Source: SHXR01 sp046160305
GTDB lineage: Bacteria > Pseudomonadota > Gammaproteobacteria > Burkholderiales > SG8-39
Assembly: GCA_046160305.1 (NCBI GenBank)
Contig: JBJXGX010000176.1
Location: forward strand, 18,643-82,642
DNA: 64,000 nucleotides
Direction of reading: 5' to 3'
The number at the start of each line of letters is the position of its first letter. Position 1 is the stretch's first letter. The notes beneath the pieces were generated by a model, which worked only from the letters and a program-made list of their open reading frames with translations, was not told the DNA's origin and did not search any database. Below are positions 9,208 to 17,614 of the stretch, piece after piece. A program made the translations under genes and the position numbers.

Positions 9208-10279
9208 TTAGACGACCTGTCCACGGACCAACGTATGGCCCACGTTACCAGGCAGCGTGCCGCTGAACGGCGAATAACGCGCCTTGGTATGAAAACGAGC
9301 GGGGTCGACTTCCCACGGCGCTTCCGGATCGATCACCCCTAGATCCGCATCCGAATCCGACCGAATGGCGCCCTTGCGGGGATACAAGCCAAAAAAACGG
9401 GCCGGTTGTTCACACGCAACGCGGGCCAGTTCCGGCAATGTCATCTCGCCTCGATGCACGGCCGCCAGCAGCGATGGCAGAAACGTCTCCAATCCGGGTG
9501 TGCCGGGCGGACATTTCCACACGTCGTCTTCACCCGACAATTTTTCGTCGATTAGATGCGGCGCATGATCGGTGCAGACGATGTCGATCGCACCGCACCG
9601 CCGCGCGCAACGCGGCTGCTTCCGCCGGGTACGCAGCGGCGGACCCATGATCGCGGGGACGCCTTGTGCCTCGATCGCCGATCGATCGAGATAAAGATGG
9701 TGCGGCGTGACTTCGATCGTCAGTTGCGTTGGTTTGAGCAGCGGCTTCATGCGTTGTGCCAACTCTACGGTCTGCGGACAACTCAACTGGCGGATGTGTA
9801 TGCATGCACGTGTGGCGATCGCAGCGGCGCGCAGGCGGCTTGCGCCCATCAGCTCCGTTTCGGCGGGAAAGGCATCCGCGTACGCCATCGGATCCTTGTG
9901 TCCGGCCGCTTGCGAGCGTTGGCGTGCCGCCGCGCCGATCTCCGCATCGCCCCTTATAGACCGTGGCCAGCGTGCCGAGGCGTGCGACCGCTTCGAGAAT
10001 GACAAGCAGCGTCGCGTTCGAACGCACCGCGAGCGCAGGGGCGGAACCACCGAGCGCGAAGTCTTCTTTGTGTGTAAAGCCCGGATCGCGCAAGTGCACA
10101 TGCACATCGACCAACCCGGGAAGAACCACGAGCCCGGATGCATCGATGACCGCGCTGCCCGGAGCGATGGGCAGATCGATCCCCAAGCACGCAATACGGC
10201 CATCGCGGATGCCGATATCAATTGTCTGGATCGTACCGGCGCAGACCACGCGACCGTTCTTGATGAGGCAGTCGATCAT
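9208..10279 (-). pseudogene. Dihydroorotase-like amidohydrolase, frameshifted
   Basis: Cyclic-amidohydrolase family (dihydroorotase/allantoinase/hydantoinase group) gene that cannot give one product. The N-terminal frame starts at ATG 10279 and carries the metal-binding DVHVHLRDPG but leaves the family pattern near 9950. The C-terminal half is in another frame and includes ATRACIHIRQLS, EVTPHHLYL, DIVCTDHAPH and GLETFLPSLLAA, ending at 9208. A short stretch near 9595-9628 is again shifted: the expected PAEAAALRAAVR is found only in the first frame. The segment normally between the HVH motif and the central lysine region is largely missing. Its start overlaps the aminotransferase stop (ATGA), so the two were one operon. 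Confidence 0.85.
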
Positions 10280-11232
10280 GCGTGTTGCAGCGTCCGCTCA
10301 GCGGCGGCATAGACGGGAGTGAGCCAGTGCTCGTACTTCGCCATGCGAGCGTGCACGACATCGTCGTAGAGTTTTTGCACGCATCGCGTGATCGGGCCGG
10401 GCTCGCCCGAGCCGATTTGCAGGCCATCGACACTCACGATCGGCACGATTTCGGCCGCCGTGCCGGCCAAGAAGATTTCTTCGGCGAGGTACAGCTCGGT
10501 GCGATCGATGTCTCTTTCGGTGACGGGCGAGGCAAGCTCGTCGCGGAGCAACATCATCGCCGTGTCGCGGGTGATGCTCTCCAGGATGCTTGCGGTAACG
10601 GATGGCGTGACTACTCGACCACCCCGCACCATGAACAGGCAGGCGGTCGGCGCTTCGGCGACCTTGCCATCGTGTCCGAGTAGAATCGCCGTGTCGTAGC
10701 CGTGCCGGCGCGCTTCGATGAGCGCCATCCTGCTGTTCAGATAGTTCGAGCCCGCCTTGATGCGCGGTGGCAGATCGGTCTCATTGATCCGCTTCCACGT
10801 GCTGATGCCCGCCCGAATACCCTTGCTCGAATCGAAGGCGCGGCCGCGCGGATTCACGATCACGAAGTGGCTGGACATCGTTTGGGAGGCGAACTCGGCA
10901 TCGCCACCGAGGTAGATGCCGTGGCGAAGCTGGATGTCGAATCGATGGCCGTTCGTACGCGCAACCTCCAGCATGTGTGCGAGCAGCTCTTCCGGCTGCC
11001 ACGGCGCCGGGATCCAAATCATGCGGGCCGATTCGAGCAGACGCCGATAGTGATCCGCGCATCGGAACACAAAGATCTCGTTGCACTCCTCGGACCAGTA
11101 GCCGCGAAATCCTTCGAAGACGTTGAGCCCGTACTTTCCCGCCGGGGAATGAATCGGGAAAACCGCTTCGTCACCGCGTACGATGCGTCCATCCATTCCG
11201 TAGAACCGATCCGCTGTCGTCGCCATCGTCAT
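10276..11232 (-). CDS. Branched-chain amino acid aminotransferase family (class IV)
   Basis: PLP-dependent fold-type IV aminotransferase, 318 residues, IlvE-like. Visible family elements are SPAGKYGLNVFEGFRGY near the N-terminus, FRCADHYRRLLESARM, and PPRIKAGSNYLNSRMALIEA, where the lysine is the expected PLP Schiff-base residue. VAEAPTACLFMVRGG and EEIFLAGTAAEIVPI follow as cofactor and substrate loops. ILESITRDTAMML also fits. It probably acts on a branched-chain or related amino acid; because it is coupled to a decayed amidohydrolase rather than to ilv genes, a catabolic role is as likely as valine/leucine synthesis. An ATG two codons downstream (11226) is an alternative start. Confidence 0.87.
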   Translation of the reverse strand: MTMATTADRFYGMDGRIVRGDEAVFPIHSPAGKYGLNVFEGFRGYWSEECNEIFVFRCADHYRRLLESARMIWIPAPWQPEELLAHMLEVARTNGHRFDIQLRHGIYLGGDAEFASQTMSSHFVIVNPRGRAFDSSKGIRAGISTWKRINETDLPPRIKAGSNYLNSRMALIEARRHGYDTAILLGHDGKVAEAPTACLFMVRGGRVVTPSVTASILESITRDTAMMLLRDELASPVTERDIDRTELYLAEEIFLAGTAAEIVPIVSVDGLQIGSGEPGPITRCVQKLYDDVVHARMAKYEHWLTPVYAAAERTLQHA

Positions 11233-11266
11233 TCACCGGCCGCACGGATGCGGCTCGCTTCGATCG

Positions 11267-11413
11267 TCATTCGGGAATCCTCCTCGTGTCTTGCAGCAAT
11301 CGTCCATATCCGGCGATTCCTTCGGTCAATCCACCGGTGCGCAGACTACCCCAAAGGATCGCCTGATTCGTGCTCACTACCGGTTTGCCAAGATCGCGTT
11401 CGATCCATTCTTC
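11267..11413 (-). pseudogene. Asp/Glu racemase or maleate isomerase family C-terminal remnant
   Basis: In a frame different from the overlapping Bug fragment, the minus strand reads EEWIERDLGKPVVSTNQA, then ILWGSLRTGGL, then GYGRLL, and ends at a TGA (11267-11269). The block GKPVVS-NQA-LW followed by a glycine and GRLL is the usual C-terminus of arylmalonate decarboxylase, maleate isomerase and Asp/Glu racemase family proteins. All upstream parts are missing: the sequence switches near 11405 to a Bug receptor N-terminus. This is the 3' scrap left by a deletion. Confidence 0.6.
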
Positions 11414-11610
11414 TCTACAAGGATGTTCTGTCCGAGGTTCGCGGATATGCGTTCGGCCAGCAGCCGCGAGAGGATGTCGGTCGAGCCGCCGGGCGGGTAT
11501 GGCACGACCAGCTTGATCGGTTTGAATGGATACGGTTGTGCGAACGCGGTTTCGATCAGCGCGAAAGCCATGGCGATGATGGTCGATGCGATCGAAAGGC
11601 GAGTTTTCAT
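11377..11610 (-). pseudogene. Bug receptor N-terminal fragment
   Basis: Starts at ATG 11610 with a signal peptide (MKTRLSIASTIIAMAFAL, cleavage after AFAQ) and the Bug opening YPFKPIKLVVPYPPGG, STDILSRLLAERI and NILVE. The match ends abruptly there, before the loop ENRPGAGG, and the frame stops 10 codons later at 11377. About 250 codons of receptor are missing. The fragment still has a start codon and could be secreted as a 77-residue peptide, but it cannot bind ligand. The 269 bp to its right (11611-11879) show no other gene. Confidence 0.8.
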
Positions 11611-11879
11611 CGGAACCTCGTGCGTGATCGGATACACAGACTGTCGGGGGAGAACCTGCGAATCATACTTGTATTGTTCACCTCGAATGCGGCCGCGCAT
11701 GGGCGCATTCGCAGCCGGAGGTCCACCCCTTTAGTAGAGCCGAATCGATGGGTCGGCGCAACCAAGCGGAATCTCCCACCGGAGAAGACCGGCGCGCTAA
11801 GGAGTCGCGTGATGCGAGAAAATCGGGAGTCCGACAATCGGTCGACAAGCCCGTGTCGAGCCTATGCTGGACTGATGGT

Positions 11880-12578
11880 CTACGGCGAAGCTGCGATCGC
11901 CATCGCGCTCACCACATAACGTTCCGGTCCCCCGGCCCGCAACGCATCGAACGGCCAACAGGTGACAAGCGTAAGGCGCGTGGGGCCGCTGTTGGCCGCG
12001 ACGTGAATATCGCTCTTGTCCACGACCTGCATGTCGCTCACGCGATAGTGGCGCGCCACACCGTCTTCACGTTGCACGGTCAACGCGTCGCCACGCTTGA
12101 GGTTGCGCAAGAACGCGAAGTGCGTGTCGCGATGCCCGCCGATCACGCTGTTGCCCTCCCGGCCCGGTAGCGGCGTGCCGTGCATGTGCCCCGGCCCGAA
12201 TGCGATAGCCCGGCCATCGGCCCCCGATAACACATAGAGTTGATCGCCGGTCGCGAGCGCATCAATGCGCGCCACCGGCCAGGTGTCGGCCCATGGCCAC
12301 GGTTTCACCGCACGCTCGCCTGCGAGGGTCTTGTTCCAGGCATCGGCAATCAGGCATTGTGCGAATCGGGCTTTGGCGTGGATGTAGACGCCCTGTCCAA
12401 ACTGCCAAAGACCTGCGCCGAGACAGGTGACGAGGAGTGCCGTTGCAATTCTGGGCATGCGCCGTCGTGCTGCATTGGGCGCAGAGGGTAGCTCAGCGTA
12501 ACCAAGGGGTAGCGCACACTCGACACCGAATGCTTCGTCCTGCGTTTGAAAACTATCGCTTGGCATCATCTTCCCCAT
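11880..12578 (-). CDS. Class GN sortase
   Basis: Sortases are cysteine transpeptidases; this Gram-negative class occurs singly with one dedicated target. The product has 232 residues from the ATG at 12578, which overlaps the target gene's TGA as TGATG; this coupling favours it over the ATG 10 codons upstream. A transmembrane anchor (IATALLVTCLGAGLW) is near residues 45-60. Catalytic residues are recognisable: His in VIGGHRDTHF, Cys in LTLVTCWPF and Arg in GPERYVVSA. The enzyme presumably faces the periplasm and cleaves the C-terminal LPRTA motif of the preceding gene product. What the target is attached to in a Gram-negative envelope is not known. Confidence 0.92.
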   Translation of the reverse strand: MGKMMPSDSFQTQDEAFGVECALPLGYAELPSAPNAARRRMPRIATALLVTCLGAGLWQFGQGVYIHAKARFAQCLIADAWNKTLAGERAVKPWPWADTWPVARIDALATGDQLYVLSGADGRAIAFGPGHMHGTPLPGREGNSVIGGHRDTHFAFLRNLKRGDALTVQREDGVARHYRVSDMQVVDKSDIHVAANSGPTRLTLVTCWPFDALRAGGPERYVVSAMAIAASP

Positions 12579-14686
12579 CAAACCGCGATGCGACGACGGT
12601 ACTGCCAAAGCAAGCTTGCAACCAACAGCAGCAAGAAGCCAAGCATGATATTGAATCGTGCATCGGTGGCGGTGCGCGGCAGCTCGCCCGGCTGTGTTCC
12701 GAAGACCGCTTCGTGTTCCGCGCTATCCGGCAGATTGACCGGCAGGGCAATGCTCTTCAGTGGATCATCCGGTCGTCGCACGGGTGTTCGGTCGACGGCC
12801 ACAAGACTGGTGTACTGCGATACCAGATGATGCGACAGCGCCACTTCCACGACGGCAGGTCGGACAAGGGCTTCGGATTGGCCGTCGCGCAGACTGTCGG
12901 TGAGTGCGCCAATTTTTTCGCGCGCCCACAAAACGCCCATGCCCGTGCCCGGACTCGCTGACGCCAGCGGCAGGGTAGCCTGCCATAGCGCGTCGCCATT
13001 CAATCCGGTGAGCTTTACCTCACCGCCCGCGCTGCTCAATGCCGCGCTGACCACGATCGGTTCGCCCAGATAAAGATCGGGCACGCGGTGCGGCCAGGCT
13101 TCGACCGGCGCATCGGTGTCCGATTTGGGCCAGGCGACCCGCACGCCTTTCAACACCGGCGACTCCAGCTTGGCGAACAGCGCGGACATCTTTTCCTTGA
13201 CCTCTTCCACTTTGCCGATGTAGGTGAAAGTGCCCCGCCCGGCCTGCGCCGCCTTGTTCATGAAATGGCTGTTTGGTGCCGACCCGATGCCCACTGTAAA
13301 GAGGCGCGAGTCGCCCAGGTTGTCCGCGATCAGCTTGAATAGCTGCTCCTCGTTGCCTACCGCGCCGTCGGTAAGAAAAATGACCTGACGCACGCGCTCC
13401 GGGCTTTCCTTGCCACTCAGCGCGAGATTCAGCGCGAGCGCCATTTCAGTGCCGCCGCGCGCACGCAGTTGTTGCACCCATCGCACCGCGGAGTTCACAT
13501 TTTGGCGTGAGGCAGGCTGGGCGTCGGCAAACAACGCCCTGGCAGTCGAATTGAACTCGATCACGTTGAAGCGATCACCGGGGTGCAGGCGCTCTACTGC
13601 CATTTGCAGGGCTTCACGCGCCTGCACGATGGAAGCGCCTTCCATCGAACCAGAGGTGTCGATGACATAGATCACTTCGCGCGGCAACGCACGCACCGCA
13701 GCCGCATTGGGTGGCATCACCATCAACAGGCCGTATGTCTTGCCGTCCTTCTGCTCGGTAAAGAATGCAGCGTGCGCCTGCTCCGAGGCCACGGGCGTCC
13801 ACACCAGCTCGAAATCGCGCGTTGCGCTGCTTTCACCTTCAAGCTCGATCTCGCGACGTTGCGCATCAATCTCCTTGACGCGCACCCGGTGATAGGGACT
13901 GTCCACTGCCGCGAGCGGTACACCGGCATCGAGGACCACGTTGATCTTGATCGGATTGAGCGGTTCCGCGAGACGGCGCGGATGCGGCACAAGCGGCGTG
14001 ATGCGCGCGGCATCCACCACGGCATCGGTGTTGGCGGCCCAACCGGTGCCCGCGAGCCCCGCGACCTTCACGGCGCCAGGAATGTAGCGCGGCGTGATCG
14101 CCGTCGGAAAGCGGAGCGAAAATCGGCCATTGTCATAGCGCAAGGTCTGCTGGTATTCCAGCTCGACGGTAACTTCCTCGCGCGGGCCGATGTTGGCGAC
14201 ACTCGATGTGAAAAGGTTGGGGCGTTCCTGTTCCAGCAGCGCGGCACGCCGGCCGCCCGCTTTGGCTTCCTCGTAGAGTGCCTTGGCCGCGGCCTTTTCC
14301 TTGATCACGCCTTGTATCGCGCGTTCGCCGATACGCATCTTCAAATGATCGACGGCGGCATTCTCCGGCAGCGGAAATACGTAGATGCCCTCGAACCATT
14401 CGTCGTGCGGATTGCGAAACGTCTGGCGCACCGTCGTGCGCGCGACGATGCCCGATACCCGTATCGTCACATCGGTGGACTGGCGCAGCCCTTCAAACGA
14501 GTCGCCGCCACCTTTGGGTTTGAACAACAATGTGCCGGATCGGGCGTCGTTCGGTTTCATGGCGACTTCGCCGGCGGCATGGGCTGTTCTTGCATGCCAA
14601 ACACTCGCGGCAAAGCCAAATGCGACGGCGATGGTTACGCGGGCCATCAAGGCTGCGGTCCGCCGGGTATGAAACAACCGATGCAT
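12578..14686 (-). CDS. Sortase target protein with VIT and VWA domains
   Basis: Large secreted protein (702 residues from ATG 14686, which has a GGGAG Shine-Dalgarno and a signal peptide ending HARTAHA). A VIT domain (about 60-185; TFRNPHDEWFEGIYVFPLP, EKAAAKALYEEAK) is followed by a VWA domain with intact MIDAS start VIDTSGSMEG and IFLTDGAVGNE. The C-terminus is a sorting signal: LPRTATDAR, a hydrophobic helix (LLLLVASLLW) and YRRR. This is the architecture known as the marine proteobacterial sortase target protein, always next to a GN sortase. It overlaps the sortase gene. The frame is open further upstream to 14833 but without signal-peptide character. Confidence 0.93.
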   Translation of the reverse strand: MHRLFHTRRTAALMARVTIAVAFGFAASVWHARTAHAAGEVAMKPNDARSGTLLFKPKGGGDSFEGLRQSTDVTIRVSGIVARTTVRQTFRNPHDEWFEGIYVFPLPENAAVDHLKMRIGERAIQGVIKEKAAAKALYEEAKAGGRRAALLEQERPNLFTSSVANIGPREEVTVELEYQQTLRYDNGRFSLRFPTAITPRYIPGAVKVAGLAGTGWAANTDAVVDAARITPLVPHPRRLAEPLNPIKINVVLDAGVPLAAVDSPYHRVRVKEIDAQRREIELEGESSATRDFELVWTPVASEQAHAAFFTEQKDGKTYGLLMVMPPNAAAVRALPREVIYVIDTSGSMEGASIVQAREALQMAVERLHPGDRFNVIEFNSTARALFADAQPASRQNVNSAVRWVQQLRARGGTEMALALNLALSGKESPERVRQVIFLTDGAVGNEEQLFKLIADNLGDSRLFTVGIGSAPNSHFMNKAAQAGRGTFTYIGKVEEVKEKMSALFAKLESPVLKGVRVAWPKSDTDAPVEAWPHRVPDLYLGEPIVVSAALSSAGGEVKLTGLNGDALWQATLPLASASPGTGMGVLWAREKIGALTDSLRDGQSEALVRPAVVEVALSHHLVSQYTSLVAVDRTPVRRPDDPLKSIALPVNLPDSAEHEAVFGTQPGELPRTATDARFNIMLGFLLLLVASLLWQYRRRIAV

Positions 14687-14952
14687 GTGAGCTCCCTGTT
14701 TTTGAAAGTGACCGGCCGTATGGTCATGCGATGCATTTAGCCGGGCAAACAAGGCGCAAGCAGGGATCCACTTGTGGCAATGCGGCGCGCAATTGCGGCG
14801 CAAAGATGGCAAGGAGGGCGTCGTCAACGCCATCGTTTCGATCGACGGATTGAACTGCTCCCGCGACCGCCTATTTGCAACGGCGCACGCGCGCTTCGCA
14901 GGCTTTAGAGGATTTCGGCGCGCGTCGAGGCGGCCTTGTCCGCATCACTGAT

Positions 14953-15615
14953 TCATGTCCACAATGCCGGCAGATCGGCGATGCTCCCGATCAGACAGGT
15001 ATGCGGCTCACGCGCGAGCTGATCGCGACGGTGGGCGCCGGTGAGGACGCCCACGCTCACCGCCACGCCGGCGTTGCGCGCGGCTTGCAAATCGGACACC
15101 GTGTCACCGACATTGAGCACGTGACCTACATCGATAATCGCCGTTGCTTCCATCGCCCGAAAAATCAGGTAAGGCGCAGGGCGGCCCTGGGGAACCGCAT
15201 CGCCGCAGATCACCGCATCCGCGACCCGATGCCAACCCAAGGCATCGATCAACAAATCGGCGATGTCGCGGTCGAATCCGGTGTTGAGGGCGATCTTGAT
15301 GCCGCGCTCGCGTAGCCAATTGAAGGTCGCGAGGGCCCCGGGCATCGGCTCCGCCGCGCGCGTGAACGAGATCCTCATGTGATTCTTGAATGACGCGTAC
15401 ACCGCATCCACTCGCGCGGTATCGGAACCGAACTTGGGCGCAACAAGCGTCGCGATCGCCGCGCGTTTGGATGCACCGCGTACCGCATTGATCTGCGGAG
15501 CCGACACTTCCACCCCATGGTCTTCGAGCGCGGCCGCAAAAGCACGCGCCACATCGCCGCTATCCTTGACGGTCGTGCCCGCCATGTCGGCAACGACCAG
15601 TTTGATTGCTTCCAT
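14953..15615 (-). CDS. Phosphonatase-like HAD hydrolase
   Basis: HAD-superfamily hydrolase of 220 residues related to phosphonoacetaldehyde hydrolase (PhnX-like family). Motif I is VVADMAGTTVKD with the nucleophilic Asp; the cap region has PQINAVRGASKRAAI; motif II is IALNTGFDRD; motif IV is LNVGDTVSDLQAARNAG. The ATG at 15615 matches the family start (MEAIKLVVADMAGT); the frame is open upstream without similarity. It lies 37 bp after the EamA permease stop on the same strand, so they are likely co-transcribed. Together with the C-P lyase genes at the window start this hints at organophosphonate use, though the true substrate is unproven. Confidence 0.85.
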   Translation of the reverse strand: MEAIKLVVADMAGTTVKDSGDVARAFAAALEDHGVEVSAPQINAVRGASKRAAIATLVAPKFGSDTARVDAVYASFKNHMRISFTRAAEPMPGALATFNWLRERGIKIALNTGFDRDIADLLIDALGWHRVADAVICGDAVPQGRPAPYLIFRAMEATAIIDVGHVLNVGDTVSDLQAARNAGVAVSVGVLTGAHRRDQLAREPHTCLIGSIADLPALWT

Positions 15616-15652
15616 TCGCTTATCTTCCGTGTTCGCCTTCCGGTCCCACCGC

Positions 15653-16636
15653 TTACACCTTCCAACGCAGCACGTGCGCGATGGTCTCGGGGACACCGAG
15701 CGCGTTGAGGATGACATCGGTGCTGATCGAAACCGACAGCGCGCCGGTAATCGAGGTCGTGACGCCAATGATCACCATTTGCCCGAACACCTCGTGCTTG
15801 GGGTTGAACCAATGCGAGAGAATCAGCAGAAAGACGAGCGACATCTGGAGCAATGGCATCACCATCATTATCGGTGCGATCGATACTGCCGCGAAGAAGA
15901 AACCTTGCGCGATCGCGACGAACAGACCCGAATAGACGAACCAGCGGCCGCTCTGCCGATTGATCGCCATGACATTCCGCCGATTGGCCGGCCACAGGAA
16001 GGCGAGCCCGACGACCACGGTCGCTGAAATGTAGGCGATCAGCCCGCCAAGCAGACTCTGCGCCGGCGCGGATTCCGCCAGTGCAATGCGCGCCATGATC
16101 GGCGAAGTGCCGTACGCCAACGCTGCAAGGGTTGCGAAGAGGTAGCCCGCGAGGTAGCGGGGAACGAACGCGACGTTTGCGGTCGAGCCGGACTGCGTGG
16201 TGTTCGTGCCGGTGCGCTGCTGATGCGTGATGATGGACCCGGCGACGATCAACGCGCCCCCGATCATCTGCAATACGCTGCAAGGTTCATTCAGGATAAT
16301 GACCGCGAGCGTCAACGTTGCGACGACCTGAAGATGAAGCACCGTCGCCGTCAGGTTGGCGCCGGCCGCCTGCGTGGCGCGGAAATTGCAATAGCGTCCG
16401 ACCACGAAATGCAAGACGCCGACACCGGCCATCCAGGCGGCCGCGGCCGGCGGGAAACTCAACAGGCGCCCGATTTCGCCGGTCGCCGTCGCGGCGAGCG
16501 CGAAGCAAATCGCCCCGAGCGGAACGCTGATCGCCATGGCCTGGTTGGCGGAGCCGGTCACTACGCCGCGCCGCGCTGTCACCATGTTCAACGCGAAGGA
16601 TGCCGCCGACAGCAAGGCAAAGGTCGCTCCTAGCAC
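15653..16636 (-). CDS. EamA-family (DMT) permease
   Basis: Integral membrane protein of 327 residues with about ten hydrophobic segments in two EamA repeats, e.g. FALLSAASFALNMVTARRG at the start and LFATLAALAYGTSPIMARIA opening the second half. It starts at a GTG (16634-16636). EamA proteins export or import metabolites such as amino acids and nucleosides, but individual substrates cannot be predicted. The short hydrophilic link between the halves (QQRTGTNTTQSG) is Thr/Ser-rich. It is followed closely by the phosphonatase-like hydrolase and is divergent from the gene at 16839. Confidence 0.88.
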   Translation of the reverse strand: MLGATFALLSAASFALNMVTARRGVVTGSANQAMAISVPLGAICFALAATATGEIGRLLSFPPAAAAWMAGVGVLHFVVGRYCNFRATQAAGANLTATVLHLQVVATLTLAVIILNEPCSVLQMIGGALIVAGSIITHQQRTGTNTTQSGSTANVAFVPRYLAGYLFATLAALAYGTSPIMARIALAESAPAQSLLGGLIAYISATVVVGLAFLWPANRRNVMAINRQSGRWFVYSGLFVAIAQGFFFAAVSIAPIMMVMPLLQMSLVFLLILSHWFNPKHEVFGQMVIIGVTTSITGALSVSISTDVILNALGVPETIAHVLRWKV

Positions 16637-16838
16637 AGATCACCCCGATTTCCAATGTTGCAGCCGATCTCGCGCCTGCCCGGGCGACGGTCCGGATCAA
16701 CCTAAACGAACTCACGTGTAACACATTCGGCTGGCTGCCGCCCTTCGTACCACTCGCGCATCCGGATGGAACGTATTGCGCCATCACCATCGTGCGTGCT
16801 GTAATCACCGCTTGATCCACCCCTACACTGAATCCCGC

Positions 16839-17579
16839 ATGACGCCCACTGCAATCAAGAAGGCCCTGCTTGATACCGCGTTCCCCTACTGGGAGGCCGA
16901 GGCGGAGATTGCAAAGCGCTTTTACGCAACAGCGACGAAGGACGGCCACATCCACTACCTGCGCGCGCAGTTGTGGAAGGAGCTCCACCCGGTCGATGGC
17001 TACTTCAACGGCCTGCATCGCGAGCTCGCCAATCTGGTCGAGATGTTTCCGCGTGTCGAGAAGGACGTCGATCGGCATCAGTTCCACTTCCTGATGATGC
17101 AGCTTACCCAGGAATTCAATCACTACGTCGTGCTCGCTGATATTCTCGAACATCTGCTCGGACGCAAGATCTCTGCCGCGGACACGACCCAGCTATCCGA
17201 GGAAAAGAAGCTCGGCGAGTTGCGCAGGCGCCTGGTCGAATCGGGGTCGCCGCTCGATCGTGCCGCGGTCGGATTGACCGAGGGGGGCGGCGCGCGTCTT
17301 TTTCGCGAGGGCGCCAAGCTTCGCGGCAGTCGACTGAACACGATGACGGCGAAAGCGATGCGAGTGATCTACGATGATGAAAAGGATCATTACGACGTCA
17401 TGGCGCGCGATGCCTGCGGTCTCATCAAGAAGCCGAAGGATCTCGCGCGCATGCAAGAGAGCGTGCGCGCGGTCAGCATGCAACGGGTCGCGATGCGAAA
17501 TGAAATGTTCGGGCTTCCGATGTCGGAGGCCGAGATCAAGAAATTCCTGGCGGTGAAGTCGCGGCAGCGCTCAATGTAG
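16839..17579 (+). CDS. Unknown helical protein, possibly ferritin-like
   Basis: A 246-residue soluble, mostly helical protein that I do not recognise. It carries histidine- and acid-rich helices: DRHQFHFLMMQLTQEFNHYVV near residues 75-95 and IYDDEKDHYDVMARDA near 180-195, the latter with an E-x-x-H spacing of the kind seen in ferritin-like diiron or TenA-like bundles. No signal peptide or membrane segment is seen. The ATG at 16839 is preferred because the upstream frame extension lacks similar composition. It precedes an amidohydrolase by 35 bp on the same strand, so the two probably form an operon. The ferritin-like idea is inference only. Confidence 0.6.
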   Translation: MTPTAIKKALLDTAFPYWEAEAEIAKRFYATATKDGHIHYLRAQLWKELHPVDGYFNGLHRELANLVEMFPRVEKDVDRHQFHFLMMQLTQEFNHYVVLADILEHLLGRKISAADTTQLSEEKKLGELRRRLVESGSPLDRAAVGLTEGGGARLFREGAKLRGSRLNTMTAKAMRVIYDDEKDHYDVMARDACGLIKKPKDLARMQESVRAVSMQRVAMRNEMFGLPMSEAEIKKFLAVKSRQRSM

Positions 17580-17614
17580 ATGGCACGTCTTTTAACGCAC
17601 CTGGAGATTTCCCC

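Noticed and set aside
13583..14740. Plus-strand open frame of 385 codons opposite the sortase target
   Set aside because: Overlaps the VIT/VWA gene completely and has basic, low-complexity composition.
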